DNA from: Victivallales bacterium
GTDB taxonomy: Bacteria; Verrucomicrobiota; Lentisphaeria; Oligosphaerales; Oligosphaeraceae
DNA length: 64,000 bases
Assembly: GCA_017535315.1 (NCBI GenBank)
Contig: JAFXUD010000059.1
Span: forward strand, 1 to 64,000
Reading direction: 5' to 3'
The notes under the pieces are model-generated. The model worked only from the letters and a program-made list of their open reading frames with translations. It was not told where the DNA came from and ran no database searches. Shown in pieces: positions 25,188-33,560 of this stretch. Numbering within the stretch: the first letter of the stretch is position 1; each line of letters opens with the position of its first letter. A program made the translations under genes and the position numbers.

Positions 25188-26819
25188 CTAGGCCCTCGAC
25201 AACAACTGCTTGCGTGCCTTGCGGAGCCAAGCAGCGTCCTTCGGGAACTCCTTGAAACTAACGAGACGCTTGAACAGTGCCGAGCCACGGTCGATTTTGA
25301 GTGTCTGAAGGAGCTGGTAGTCCTGAAGGGATTCGCTGAAGACCTCCCAGCGAATGGAATCGACGGGCTTCCCATCAGTCCCTGGGTAAACCATGCAGGT
25401 GTCACCATATGCCCAGCCTGGCCAGCGGTAACCGTCCTGCGTCTCATAGACGTCTATCAGCTCGCGTGTCTGCGAACGGAACCAGTAGTTGAATCCCCAG
25501 TGCAGGAAGCCCTTGAAAGGCCAGCGGTAGAAGAGGAAGCCGTGCATGGCGATTTTCGCTAGAGGCGTATCAAGCAGCCTGTTCAGGAAGGGACCGCGCG
25601 GACCACAGCAGTAGTAGCACCAACTGGTAATGCCCTCTTTCGCGTATTCGCAGGCAATACGGATACTTGGCACGGGCATGTCCGTCAGATGCGAACGCCC
25701 GTATTCTATTTCCGAGAGGGCGTCCATCGTTTTCATCCAAGGAGCGACCTCCAGCAGGAGATTACGCGCCGCAACATAGTTCGCGCGGTGCTCCTCGCCA
25801 TGCGGCTCGTCAGAAACATGGAAGAATGATTTGTCCAAGATATCGTGCTTTTCCAAGAAGGCGTGGAGCTCCTTGCAGTACTGTTTCAGGAACTTGCGGT
25901 AGATATTCGAACAAGCACCTGTTTCGACGGGCCACAGTAGTTTTTCGCCCTCGCCCTGCCCTTCATAGATGCGGATGGCGTTCTTGACACCCCACTGCGT
26001 GAAGGGGTGAACCCACTCGAAATGGGTAATGCCCTCCGACTTCGCCAGTTCAATCCAGCGATTCACATCTGCCCAGTCAAGCGACCACTTCTCCGCACCG
26101 AGCTTTTTGACTTTGATAAGCTGCGTCGGGCGCTTAACGCCGTCCAGCGGAGGTGTAAAAGCTGGCACATAGATGGTGTCAAGGCCGTGCTTCGCGTAGT
26201 CCCGCACATAGTTGGTGGCAATCTCCCAGAAGCGCTCCTCGAAGGGGGCGAGACGGTACCACTCCAGCAGGGAATCCGCATAGAACCAGTGCGTGATGTT
26301 GAAATCCTTACGGGGCTTCAGCTTAACATCATGCACAATCACTCGCGCATTCATCGCGATGGGACTGCCGTCTTTGGGAAGCAGACGCACCGACACCTTG
26401 TACGTACCCTTTGTGGTCTTCGCTCCAGGCGCCACTGTGACCCAGTAGGTGTGCGTCTCGCCGCTGGGCACGATGGTCATCAAATCATCAAATAGCGCAT
26501 CGGGAACATAGCCAGGAATGGCGCCGCCATTTTCGATGTCCAACTCCAATGAACCGTCCATATAGGCGTTGCGATGCCGCACGGGGACGTGGCCGACGCG
26601 GCGTATCCTGGCACTCCAGCCAGCAGGGGCCTCAACCTCCGCGTTGAACTCAATGGGGTTCATCCCGTCCGACAAACGGAAGGCAGCCTGAAAGCTGAAC
26701 ACCTCGTTGCGGGCGACATCCAGCTCCAAAGGCTTGTACTTTCGGGGGGCGCTTGTCAAAAACACACGCTCCGTCTTATAGACCAGCCAGTGATTAACGT
26801 TCAATTTGTTTGCAGCCAT
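25188..26819 (-). CDS. DUF4091-family glycoside hydrolase-like protein
   Basis: 543 residues from ATG 26819; AAGGA is eight bases upstream, while an ATG at 26828 would put that motif against the start. The C-terminus carries the DUF4091 signature: GWAYGDTCMVYPG followed by GKPVDSIRWEVFSESLQDYQ. The middle is a TIM-barrel-like region with FFHVSDEPHGEEHRANYVAA (D-E-P-H), a motif likely to contain a catalytic acid. The N-terminal ~140 residues are a beta-sandwich. There is no signal peptide, so it may act in the cytoplasm or be exported another way. Family members are thought to be glycosidases, but activity is unproven. It sits between the kinase gene and the secreted protein gene in one run. 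Confidence 0.82.
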   Translation of the reverse strand: MAANKLNVNHWLVYKTERVFLTSAPRKYKPLELDVARNEVFSFQAAFRLSDGMNPIEFNAEVEAPAGWSARIRRVGHVPVRHRNAYMDGSLELDIENGGAIPGYVPDALFDDLMTIVPSGETHTYWVTVAPGAKTTKGTYKVSVRLLPKDGSPIAMNARVIVHDVKLKPRKDFNITHWFYADSLLEWYRLAPFEERFWEIATNYVRDYAKHGLDTIYVPAFTPPLDGVKRPTQLIKVKKLGAEKWSLDWADVNRWIELAKSEGITHFEWVHPFTQWGVKNAIRIYEGQGEGEKLLWPVETGACSNIYRKFLKQYCKELHAFLEKHDILDKSFFHVSDEPHGEEHRANYVAARNLLLEVAPWMKTMDALSEIEYGRSHLTDMPVPSIRIACEYAKEGITSWCYYCCGPRGPFLNRLLDTPLAKIAMHGFLFYRWPFKGFLHWGFNYWFRSQTRELIDVYETQDGYRWPGWAYGDTCMVYPGTDGKPVDSIRWEVFSESLQDYQLLQTLKIDRGSALFKRLVSFKEFPKDAAWLRKARKQLLSRA

Positions 26820-26841
26820 TGATACCATCCTTGTTAAACTA

Positions 26842-27636
26842 TCACCAACTCAACAAATCCAAAAGAGCCTCCATATCGGGCAGGCGGTTTTCAGGTCTTT
26901 TTGCCAACCCCCTTACAATCACCTCGTTCCAGCTTTCAGGCATGGAGGGATTCGATTCGATGGGCGCAGGGGCCTCCACGTTTTCGCTTGCCTGGCGCTT
27001 CAGCGTCGATTTCAACGTGCTTCCCGTGAAAGGCATCTTGTTCGTGAACATTTGATAGGCCATCACGCAGAAGGAAAAGACATCCGATGCCTTGTAGGAT
27101 ACCTTCCTGCGGAACTGCTCTGGCGCCATGTAGGCAGGAGTCCCCATTTGGGGACGTGGTCCATGGTCATCCGCCTCGCGCGCCAAATCAAAGTCCGTCA
27201 GCTTTACTTTGGGAACCCCTCGAAACTGGCAAAGGAAGTTCTCTGGTTTCACATCCAGATGCATATACCCTGATCTATGGACATGAGCCAGCCCCATCGC
27301 ACACGCCTTCAGTACACGTTCACGATTCTGTATCAGCATGGGATTCCGCGAGTTGAAGGCTATCTTCAAATTGTCCCCAGGGAGATACTCTATAACCTCG
27401 TAGGGACACAGGAAGTCATACCCCCACCCCAACGACCCAATCATGTACTCATTCGGAGTCAAGGCGGCTCGAATCTTCACACCGCGCTTGAAGTTGAGAT
27501 GTTCACGGATGCGAAACACCTTCGTGGCATGGAGTTTGCGTAGCAACGCCTGCTGCCCGCTTGGAAGTGTCACCAGCGTCAGTTCAGCCAACCCGCCCTG
27601 CGCAAACGGGCTTATGCGCGTCAACTGCATCATCAC
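26842..27636 (-). CDS. Serine/threonine protein kinase with DFD motif
   Basis: 264 residues, a lone kinase domain with no membrane segment or sensor. The catalytic loop is HLDVKPENF (D128, K130, N133). The magnesium motif is DFD (148-150) where most kinases have DFG. The activation segment MGTPAYMAPEQF (APE at 171-173) and helix F DVFSFCVMAY are intact. The ATP-anchoring Lys is probably K34 (ALLRKL), and the glycine-rich loop is poor (FAQGGLAELT). Start codons GTG ATG ATG follow directly on the stop of the aconitase gene, so coupling to aconitase is tight. Targets are unknown; phosphorylation of aconitase or a neighbour is speculative. Confidence 0.9.
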   Translation of the reverse strand: MMMQLTRISPFAQGGLAELTLVTLPSGQQALLRKLHATKVFRIREHLNFKRGVKIRAALTPNEYMIGSLGWGYDFLCPYEVIEYLPGDNLKIAFNSRNPMLIQNRERVLKACAMGLAHVHRSGYMHLDVKPENFLCQFRGVPKVKLTDFDLAREADDHGPRPQMGTPAYMAPEQFRRKVSYKASDVFSFCVMAYQMFTNKMPFTGSTLKSTLKRQASENVEAPAPIESNPSMPESWNEVIVRGLAKRPENRLPDMEALLDLLSW

Positions 27637-29580
27637 TCAATCCAAACGCAAGCGCCCACCTTTCAAAATCAGTGCGCAATCCTCAGCCGAAAGCGAGTGC
27701 TTCAGCGACACCTTTCGAATGCTTCCATCTGGCAGGAAGAAGCTGGCGGCCACTTCCGCCCCCTCCTTGAGTTGCTTCGAGACTCTTTCAATGAGAATTC
27801 GCGTACCAGGCACAATCGCCTCCAAATCAGCCTCATCCTTGAAGAGCAGCGGCAGAATGCCGAAATTGACCAGGTTCGCGCTGATGATGCGCTCGATGCT
27901 TCGCGCGATGATGAGCCGCACCCCTAGGTACATCGGGCAGATTGCCGCGTGCTCGCGGGAAGAGCCCTGACCAAAGCTCAGGCCGCCAACCACGGCCCCC
28001 GTGATACCCTTCGCCTTCAACGCCTCTGCGCGTTCCGCAAAGGTAGGCTCGCCATCCTTGTTGAAGCACTCGAAGACAAAGCGCGAGTAGCGCGGTATGT
28101 TGCTGCGGTACTTGAGATAAGCCCCTGCAGGCATGATGTGGTCGGTCGTGATCTTGTCCCCAACCTTCAGCAGCACCTCTGCCTCCAGATGCTCTGGGAG
28201 CGGCGTGCATTCAGGGGGCGCACCAATGGTCTCCAGGCGAATGATTTCCCCTGACGTCTCGGGGGGAGGAATAATCATGCCGTCATCCACAGCAAACTCG
28301 GAGGGCATCTCCCACTTGGGGCAAGGAATCCCAAGCGTCCGCGGATCCGTCAAAACGCCCATCAGAGCCGTCGCAACGGCTGTTTCAGGGCTGACAAGGT
28401 AGCACTGATCGTTCTTCGTACCAGTGCGGTTCAAAAAGTTGCGGTTGAAGGTGCGGACGCTCACCGTCCCGCTGGCAGGGCTGAACCCCTGCCCGATGCA
28501 GGGACCGCAAGCGGACTCCAATATGCGGCAACCAGCACCGACCATGGATGCCAGCGAGCCATCCTGACTCAGCATCTTCAGCACTTGGCGACTACCAGGC
28601 GCAATACCCAGCGACAGCTTCTCGGAGACATGCCGTCCATCCAGCACCTTCGCCACCAGCCGCATATCCTTCAGGGAACTATTCGTGCAGGAACCAATCA
28701 GCACCTGTGACACCGCCATCCCCGCTATCTCAGAAACGGGCTTCACATTCCCTGGATTCGAGGGGCAAGCCGCCATCGGCACCAGTTTTCCAAGGTCAAG
28801 CTCGATGACGCGGAAGTACTCTGCACCCTCATCAGCCGCCAGCGGCTGCCAGGCGCTCCCGCGCCCTTCCGCCTCCAGAAATGCCTTTGTTGCGTTGTCT
28901 GACGGGAACAGCGAAGTCGTCACACCCAATTCCGCCCCCATGTTCGTGATGGTCGCACGCTCTGGCACGCTCAGACTTTCGACGCCAGGCCCGAAATACT
29001 CCACGCTCGTGCCCACATTTCCTTGACTGCCCAGGATGGAAAGCACCGTGAGAATCACGTCCTTCGCGGACACCCACTCGTTCAAGCTGCCCGTCAGGCG
29101 AATGCCAACCACCCTCGGGCAGGTCAGCTTAAACGGCACGCCCGCCATTGCCATCGCGACGTCAAGCCCGCCCGCACCCATGGCGACCATGCCAATGCCG
29201 CCGCCAGTCGGCGTATGCGAGTCCGACCCGAGCAGGGTCTTACCTGGCACACCGAAACGCTCCAGATGCACCTGATGGCAGATTCCATTGCCTGGACGCG
29301 AGAAATAGACGCCTTTCGCCGCACAGACGCTTTGCAAATAAATGTGGTCGTTGGGATTCTCAGGCCCAATCTGCAAGGTATTATGGTCGATATACTGCAC
29401 GGAGAGCTCTGTCTTAACACGCTCCACACCCATCGCCTCCAGCTCCAAAAACGCCATTGTCCCCGTGGCATCCTGGCAGAGCGTCTGGTCAATGCGTATC
29501 TTGATTTCACTGCCTGGCTTCAGTTCGCCCTCCACCAGATGGGCACTCAATATCTTCTCGGTCAATGTCTTAGCAGGCAT
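27637..29580 (-). CDS. Aconitate hydratase
   Basis: 647 residues, shorter than E. coli AcnA/AcnB and similar in length to the single-chain aconitase/isopropylmalate-isomerase-like group of bacteria. The three 4Fe-4S ligand Cys lie in GSCTNSSLKDM and SACGPCIGQGF. The substrate-binding loops LLGSDSHTPTGGGIGM and the C-terminal swivel domain (GLSFGQGSSREHAAICPMYL with the catalytic Ser-Arg) are intact. It would interconvert citrate and isocitrate. GGAG sits nine bases upstream of the ATG. The following kinase gene starts right after its stop. A homoaconitase or 3-isopropylmalate role cannot be ruled out without a tree. Confidence 0.93.
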   Translation of the reverse strand: MPAKTLTEKILSAHLVEGELKPGSEIKIRIDQTLCQDATGTMAFLELEAMGVERVKTELSVQYIDHNTLQIGPENPNDHIYLQSVCAAKGVYFSRPGNGICHQVHLERFGVPGKTLLGSDSHTPTGGGIGMVAMGAGGLDVAMAMAGVPFKLTCPRVVGIRLTGSLNEWVSAKDVILTVLSILGSQGNVGTSVEYFGPGVESLSVPERATITNMGAELGVTTSLFPSDNATKAFLEAEGRGSAWQPLAADEGAEYFRVIELDLGKLVPMAACPSNPGNVKPVSEIAGMAVSQVLIGSCTNSSLKDMRLVAKVLDGRHVSEKLSLGIAPGSRQVLKMLSQDGSLASMVGAGCRILESACGPCIGQGFSPASGTVSVRTFNRNFLNRTGTKNDQCYLVSPETAVATALMGVLTDPRTLGIPCPKWEMPSEFAVDDGMIIPPPETSGEIIRLETIGAPPECTPLPEHLEAEVLLKVGDKITTDHIMPAGAYLKYRSNIPRYSRFVFECFNKDGEPTFAERAEALKAKGITGAVVGGLSFGQGSSREHAAICPMYLGVRLIIARSIERIISANLVNFGILPLLFKDEADLEAIVPGTRILIERVSKQLKEGAEVAASFFLPDGSIRKVSLKHSLSAEDCALILKGGRLRLD

Positions 29581-29592
29581 TCTATTATCTCC

Positions 29593-29640
29593 TAGTAGGG
29601 GTTAGGGGTTATGAGGTTAGGGGTTAGGGGCAAAGATTAG
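29593..29640. repeat. TTAGGGG-rich short repeat upstream of aconitase
   Basis: GTTAGGGG recurs several times between 29600 and 29630 (telomere-like units), ending in CAAAGATTAG. It lies between the aconitase start and the stop of mrp at 29724. Confidence 0.55.
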
Positions 29641-29723
29641 GAAAGAAATCCGGGCTAGAAGCTAGGGAACAGTAGTTAAGGGGAGTACGCAGTCAACAAT
29701 CAACGCTTACTACCCCCTAATCC

Positions 29724-30581
29724 CTACCCCCTTGTAGCAGTCATGACCGCCTCCACGACGGGCCAGAAGGCCTTGACCGCGGGCGATTCAGAGGCTTCGT
29801 CCATAAATGGCTTCCCTTCGTCCCCTGATACGCCGATGGTGGGGTCGATTGGGATGCGTCCAAGGAAGGGCACGCCAGCCGCCTCGGCCAGCTTCTGCCC
29901 GCCCCCTTGGTTAAATATGTAGGTGACTTCGCCGCAATGGGGGCAGACAAAGCCGCTCATGTTCTCAATGACACCGATGATGGGCAGCTTCAACTGCTCG
30001 CAGAAGTTCAGGGACTTGCGCACATCGGCGGCAGCAACCTCCTGCGGGGTCGTCACCAACACCGCTTCGATATCTCCTTGAAGGGTCTGGCAGACCCCCA
30101 GCGGCTCATCGCCTGTTCCAGGCGGGCAATCCACCACAAGGTAGTCCAATTCGCCCCACGCAACATCCTTCAGGAAATTCTTGATGACCCCATATTTCAT
30201 CGGTCCACGCCAAATCACGGCGCTGTCGCTGTCAGGCAGGAAGAAGTTCACGGAGATGACCTTCACCGCGCCCTTCTCCACGGGCAGGATACTGTCCTCT
30301 ACCTGATAGACGCTCTCGCCGTTCAGCCCCAGCATCGTGGGGATGCTTGGTCCGTGGAAATCGACATCCAGCAGACCGACTTTAGCGCCCTTCCCCGCCA
30401 GCCCGAAGGCCAGATTCACGGCCACCGTGCTCTTGCCCACGCCGCCCTTGCCAGACAATACCACTATCTTGTGCTTGATGCCCGCCATCACGGTGGCCAA
30501 CTTGCGTTCATCCTCACACTCCTGCGCATGAGAATGGCAATGTGCGCAGTCGTGATTGCAATTTTCGTGTTCTTCGCTCAC
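29724..30581 (-). CDS. mrp: Mrp/NBP35 family iron-sulfur cluster carrier ATPase
   Basis: 285 residues. It has the deviant Walker A of the MinD/Mrp group, VVLSGKGGVGKSTVAVNLA. The C-terminal part has FVCPHCG (CPHC), the Cys pair that binds a bridging 4Fe-4S cluster. The N-terminus, before the ATPase domain, is His/Cys-rich (CNHDCAHCHSHAQEC), an NBP35-like extra cluster or metal site that classical short Mrp proteins lack. It would load Fe-S clusters onto apo-enzymes such as aconitase, whose gene is directly downstream, making a functional pairing plausible. The start is GTG 30581, with AGGG eight bases upstream. Confidence 0.92.
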   Translation of the reverse strand: MSEEHENCNHDCAHCHSHAQECEDERKLATVMAGIKHKIVVLSGKGGVGKSTVAVNLAFGLAGKGAKVGLLDVDFHGPSIPTMLGLNGESVYQVEDSILPVEKGAVKVISVNFFLPDSDSAVIWRGPMKYGVIKNFLKDVAWGELDYLVVDCPPGTGDEPLGVCQTLQGDIEAVLVTTPQEVAAADVRKSLNFCEQLKLPIIGVIENMSGFVCPHCGEVTYIFNQGGGQKLAEAAGVPFLGRIPIDPTIGVSGDEGKPFMDEASESPAVKAFWPVVEAVMTATRG

Positions 30582-30804
30582 AATAATGACCCTTACCTAA
30601 AAACTATCCAAGAAGACCAAAACCCTAGAGGACATAGAAGACCTAGAAAACTTAAACCTAGAAAACCGACCTTAACCAGACCTAAGTCTCTTAGACCTTA
30701 TGAAAATATAAGCTCATTTAGAGAAAACGCAAATGAAAGAGGCACTTTAGTGTCGAGAATGCACAATCAAAGCAAATCTCTACTCAATTGTAAATTGCAA
30801 ATTG
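30582..30804. other. Non-coding gap with short repeats
   Basis: ACCTAGAAAAC is repeated at 30641-30651 and 30656-30666 with a 15-base period, and related ACCTA units run over about 30630-30690. At 30785-30812 AATTGTAAATTGC/AAATTGCTAATTC form another reiterated AT-rich stretch. No gene is supported. Confidence 0.45.
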
Positions 30805-32040
30805 CTAATTCTGCATAATGTACTTGAGCCAGAAGAACTCCGAATCCGCCCATTGACCATATCCTTCGCGCGTGGGATGAAGCGCGTTGGTGACGGTGTT
30901 CACCTGGATTGTGCTTCCCTCGTAGGCGGGTACGAGCTGCTGCGGATAGTTGCGTACGCAGTCAAAGTTCACGTATGCAGGAACCAGTTCATAGCCCAGC
31001 TCTAAGGCATTCTCCTCATAGCACCTGTGGAGCAGATATGCATTCCGCAGCCAGCGCCGTTTGCTTTGACTGGTGCCGTAGTTCTTGCCGAAGGCATCCT
31101 GGCTGACCGATCCCGTCGGTATCAACTGGACTCCCAGCTTGACATCTGGGACAACACGCCGAATATCCTCCATCATCCGCTTCATATACGGAACAATCCT
31201 GTTCTCGAGGTGCCGTTTGACATCCTCGTCGCTCTTAAGCAGGAACAGCCCGTTGACGCCAAGCTCGAACAGCACGGCATCTGGCTTGCGCCCGCCGCAA
31301 ACCTTGTCAAGATACTGGGCAAAGTCAAACGTGAACTCATCCCCTTTCTTGAACAGGAAGGGCGACGGGACGTCGGTTGGACGCGCTGGATGCAGACCGT
31401 CATTCGCCAGATTGTTTGTCTTGGTCTTCTCGAAGAAGGTCGTCCAGGTCCAGCCGCCGTATGCTTCGTTTGCAGGCCCGCCAGGCTGCACGGCACCATA
31501 GCCAGGCGCATGGGAGCCGAGCATCGTCAGCTTCGGGTTGCCAGGCGCCTGGAAACGCTGCCAAAGTGCCTCCCCGTGTCCAGCGGCTGCCATACAGCTG
31601 GCGCCTATCTCCAGAAGCACCAGTTCCCTGCCTTCACCCGCGTTCGCAGGCACAACGACAAGCGTGGTCTCTGCCTCCGCGATTATCCCATCGTCGTTCC
31701 AGACGCTCACCACTATCTTGTGCTCGCCGACCTGCTCCGCCGTCGGTATGCAGTGCCAGCGCTCCGCATCCGTTCGTCCTAGATTCGTATTTACTTCAAA
31801 GGCAAGCATATCTGGATTGATAACGGTGACCAGATTCCTGAAATAGATATTGATTTCGTGTTCGACCACCGCATAAATCTTCTCGGGCAACATGAACCCA
31901 ATGCTTTCTCCTTTTCCAGACACGCTCACACTCTCATTTGCGTTCATTTGCATCTCCTTGCCTTGTTCCCCCGCCGCTGTTGCCATACAAACGGCAATGG
32001 TCACAACTATAGTGACAAATCGTTTCAAGATTATCATCAA
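30805..32040 (-). CDS. SGNH/GDSL hydrolase family protein (secreted)
   Basis: 411 residues. A signal peptide (KRFVTIVVTIAVCMATAAG) precedes a beta-sandwich N-terminal region of about 110 residues, followed by an SGNH domain. Block I is LLEIGASCMAA, where the usual GDS is GAS (the Ser kept, the Asp lost). Block III is FELGVNGLF (G-x-N), and block V is ALHPTREGYGQW (the His with HP...GY). It would cleave ester bonds on a glycan or lipid in the periplasm or outside. Substrate is unknown. The start codon ATG 32040 gives MMIILKRF. It lies between mrp and the divergent purE promoter. Confidence 0.83.
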   Translation of the reverse strand: MMIILKRFVTIVVTIAVCMATAAGEQGKEMQMNANESVSVSGKGESIGFMLPEKIYAVVEHEINIYFRNLVTVINPDMLAFEVNTNLGRTDAERWHCIPTAEQVGEHKIVVSVWNDDGIIAEAETTLVVVPANAGEGRELVLLEIGASCMAAAGHGEALWQRFQAPGNPKLTMLGSHAPGYGAVQPGGPANEAYGGWTWTTFFEKTKTNNLANDGLHPARPTDVPSPFLFKKGDEFTFDFAQYLDKVCGGRKPDAVLFELGVNGLFLLKSDEDVKRHLENRIVPYMKRMMEDIRRVVPDVKLGVQLIPTGSVSQDAFGKNYGTSQSKRRWLRNAYLLHRCYEENALELGYELVPAYVNFDCVRNYPQQLVPAYEGSTIQVNTVTNALHPTREGYGQWADSEFFWLKYIMQN

Positions 32041-32161
32041 TTAAGCCTTGTTTTTTGCTCAAACTCACCTCAAAACTCAATTTTAGCAAAATATAAGGCT
32101 TTTTTTGCGTTATATCAAGCTAAAATCAAGTTTTTTTGACAGTTTTAGCAGATTATAGAGG

Positions 32162-32190
32162 TTGACTTCTATATATTTTCGGTTCATAAT
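32162..32190 (+). promoter_or_regulatory. Candidate sigma-70 promoter of purE
   Basis: TTGACT (32162-32167), a 17-base spacer and CATAAT (32185-32190). The transcript would begin near 32197, leaving a 93-base leader. Confidence 0.65.
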
Positions 32191-32232
32191 AATCGCACTT
32201 TGAAAAAAGCTCATTTCTCTCTTGCAGATGGG

Positions 32233-32270
32233 GGTTTCGCATATATATTGTTGTGAAACTTATCGAAACC
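32233..32270 (+). promoter_or_regulatory. Possible mutually exclusive hairpins in the purE leader
   Basis: GGTTTCG (32233-32239) can pair with CGAAACC (32264-32270), or its GTTTC with GAAAC (32254-32258). The second arm lies just before the Shine-Dalgarno AGGAG (32278-32282). The sequence does not match the purine riboswitch consensus. Confidence 0.35.
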
Positions 32271-32289
32271 AACCATAGGAGATAATATC

Positions 32290-32784
32290 ATGAGCGCAAA
32301 AGTCGGTTTACTAATGGGCAGCAATTCGGATTTGCCGAAGATTCAGAGTTGCATAGACACGTTGAAGAACCTGGGGATAGAATGCGAAGTGCGGGTAATG
32401 TCCGCACACAGGACACCTGACCTGGTGGCCGAGTACGCCGCCAATGCCGCCAGTCGTGGCATTAAGGTACTGATTTCCGCAGCTGGCGGTGCCGCCCACC
32501 TGGCGGGAGCCGTCGCGGCCCGTACCCTGTTGCCAGTCATTGGCATCCCAGTGGAAGGCGGTGCGTTGAATGGGCTTGACGCTTTGCTGGCAACCGTCCA
32601 GATGCCTGGCGGCATCCCCGTTGCGACCGTCGGCATCGGCAGTGGCGGTGCTACCAATGCGGGCCTCCTCGCTGCACAAATCATCGCCACAAGCGATACG
32701 GATGTGCTAACCAAGCTCCAGGCGGACAGGGAGAAGCGCCGCCAGAAAGTACTTGCTGCCGATGCGGAACTTCAGGGAAAATGA
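32290..32784 (+). CDS. purE: 5-(carboxyamino)imidazole ribonucleotide mutase (PurE class I)
   Basis: 164 residues. The N-terminal GLLMGSNSDLPKIQSCIDTL and VRVMSAHRTPDLV (SAHR motif binding the ribonucleotide phosphate) are typical of class I PurE. AAGGAAHLAGAVAARTLLPV and GIPVEGGALNGLDALLATVQ and MPGGIPVATVGIG complete the fold. It converts N5-CAIR to CAIR in purine synthesis and needs PurK, which is not in the window. AGGAG is positioned at the start. Its last codons overlap the next gene (ATGA at 32781-32784). Confidence 0.95.
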   Translation: MSAKVGLLMGSNSDLPKIQSCIDTLKNLGIECEVRVMSAHRTPDLVAEYAANAASRGIKVLISAAGGAAHLAGAVAARTLLPVIGIPVEGGALNGLDALLATVQMPGGIPVATVGIGSGGATNAGLLAAQIIATSDTDVLTKLQADREKRRQKVLAADAELQGK

Positions 32785-33560
32785 AGCGGAAAACCGTCAT
32801 TTTCGCCCTGCTGTTCGGTGTATTCGCGGCCTTTGGCGACAATGCGTCCAATGCGGCAGAAACACCACAGCCTACCGTTCCTCCCGCAACGCAACCTGCG
32901 TCCAAAGCCACGGCAAAGGATGCGGCGGAGGAGCTGCTGAAGGCCGTTGAACAGACAGGTCTTCTGGAGCCAATCTCTCCAGAACATGCACAGGAGTTTC
33001 AGGATTTTCTCCTGAAACTCCTGAATGTGCCCGCAATGCTGGAGAAGGAGACCGCGTTCCCGAAAGCGCCAACAGTATGCATGATTCAAGGAACGCACGT
33101 TGCAACCTTCGTTATTCCGCAGTTTGACGACGACATGGCACTTGAACTCAAGAAGCTGGCCGAACTTGTCGATAAGGAAAAGCCTATCGCCCTGCTTCTG
33201 AATCTCTGCAAAAGCTGCGGTGATTCTACTGAATCAGCTGCGCAGCTCCTGGAGTTCTGCTCCACAGAAACCACTCCTATCGCCGTACTCTTCGACAAGG
33301 AGACCAAGGGCGTGGCGGAAACCACGCTCCAGGAGCTCGTCCAACGCAAATGTCTCACCTTCGGCGAACCATCAGCAGGCCTTCCTGGTCCACGCAAAGC
33401 CATCTCTCTGTCCAATGACGCTACACTCAAATACTACGCTACCAAGGCACAGCCCATCAAGCCACAGATTGACCTGACAAAGACCGCAGACCACGCCAAA
33501 TGGCCCCGCACGGCGGCAGACCATCTCACCTTCAGGCATATCCAAAAGAAAGCCAAATGA
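32781..33560 (+). CDS. Secreted protein with degenerate S41/tail-specific-protease-like fold
   Basis: 259 residues. A signal peptide (MKRKTVIFALLFGVFAAFG) is followed by a Pro/Ala-rich linker. The segment PIALLLNLCKSCGDSTESAA, LLEFCSTETTPIAVLFDKET and VQRKCLTFGEPSAGLPGPRK parallels the core of S41 peptidases (DLR-GGxxxxA, then TASxAE, then VGxxTxG). The catalytic Ser position is absent (ETKGVAETTLQ replaces the TASAAE-type loop), so a protease activity is unlikely. That relation is an eye reading and needs a profile search. It overlaps purE at its start and the MEMO-type gene at its end (ATGA, 33557-33560), so it is fixed in the operon. Confidence 0.6.
   Translation: MKRKTVIFALLFGVFAAFGDNASNAAETPQPTVPPATQPASKATAKDAAEELLKAVEQTGLLEPISPEHAQEFQDFLLKLLNVPAMLEKETAFPKAPTVCMIQGTHVATFVIPQFDDDMALELKKLAELVDKEKPIALLLNLCKSCGDSTESAAQLLEFCSTETTPIAVLFDKETKGVAETTLQELVQRKCLTFGEPSAGLPGPRKAISLSNDATLKYYATKAQPIKPQIDLTKTADHAKWPRTAADHLTFRHIQKKAK

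Noticed and set aside
29593-29640. Possible replication origin or telomere-like end
   Set aside because: Only a few TTAGGGG units, no DnaA boxes or dnaA/dnaN genes, and normal genes on both sides.
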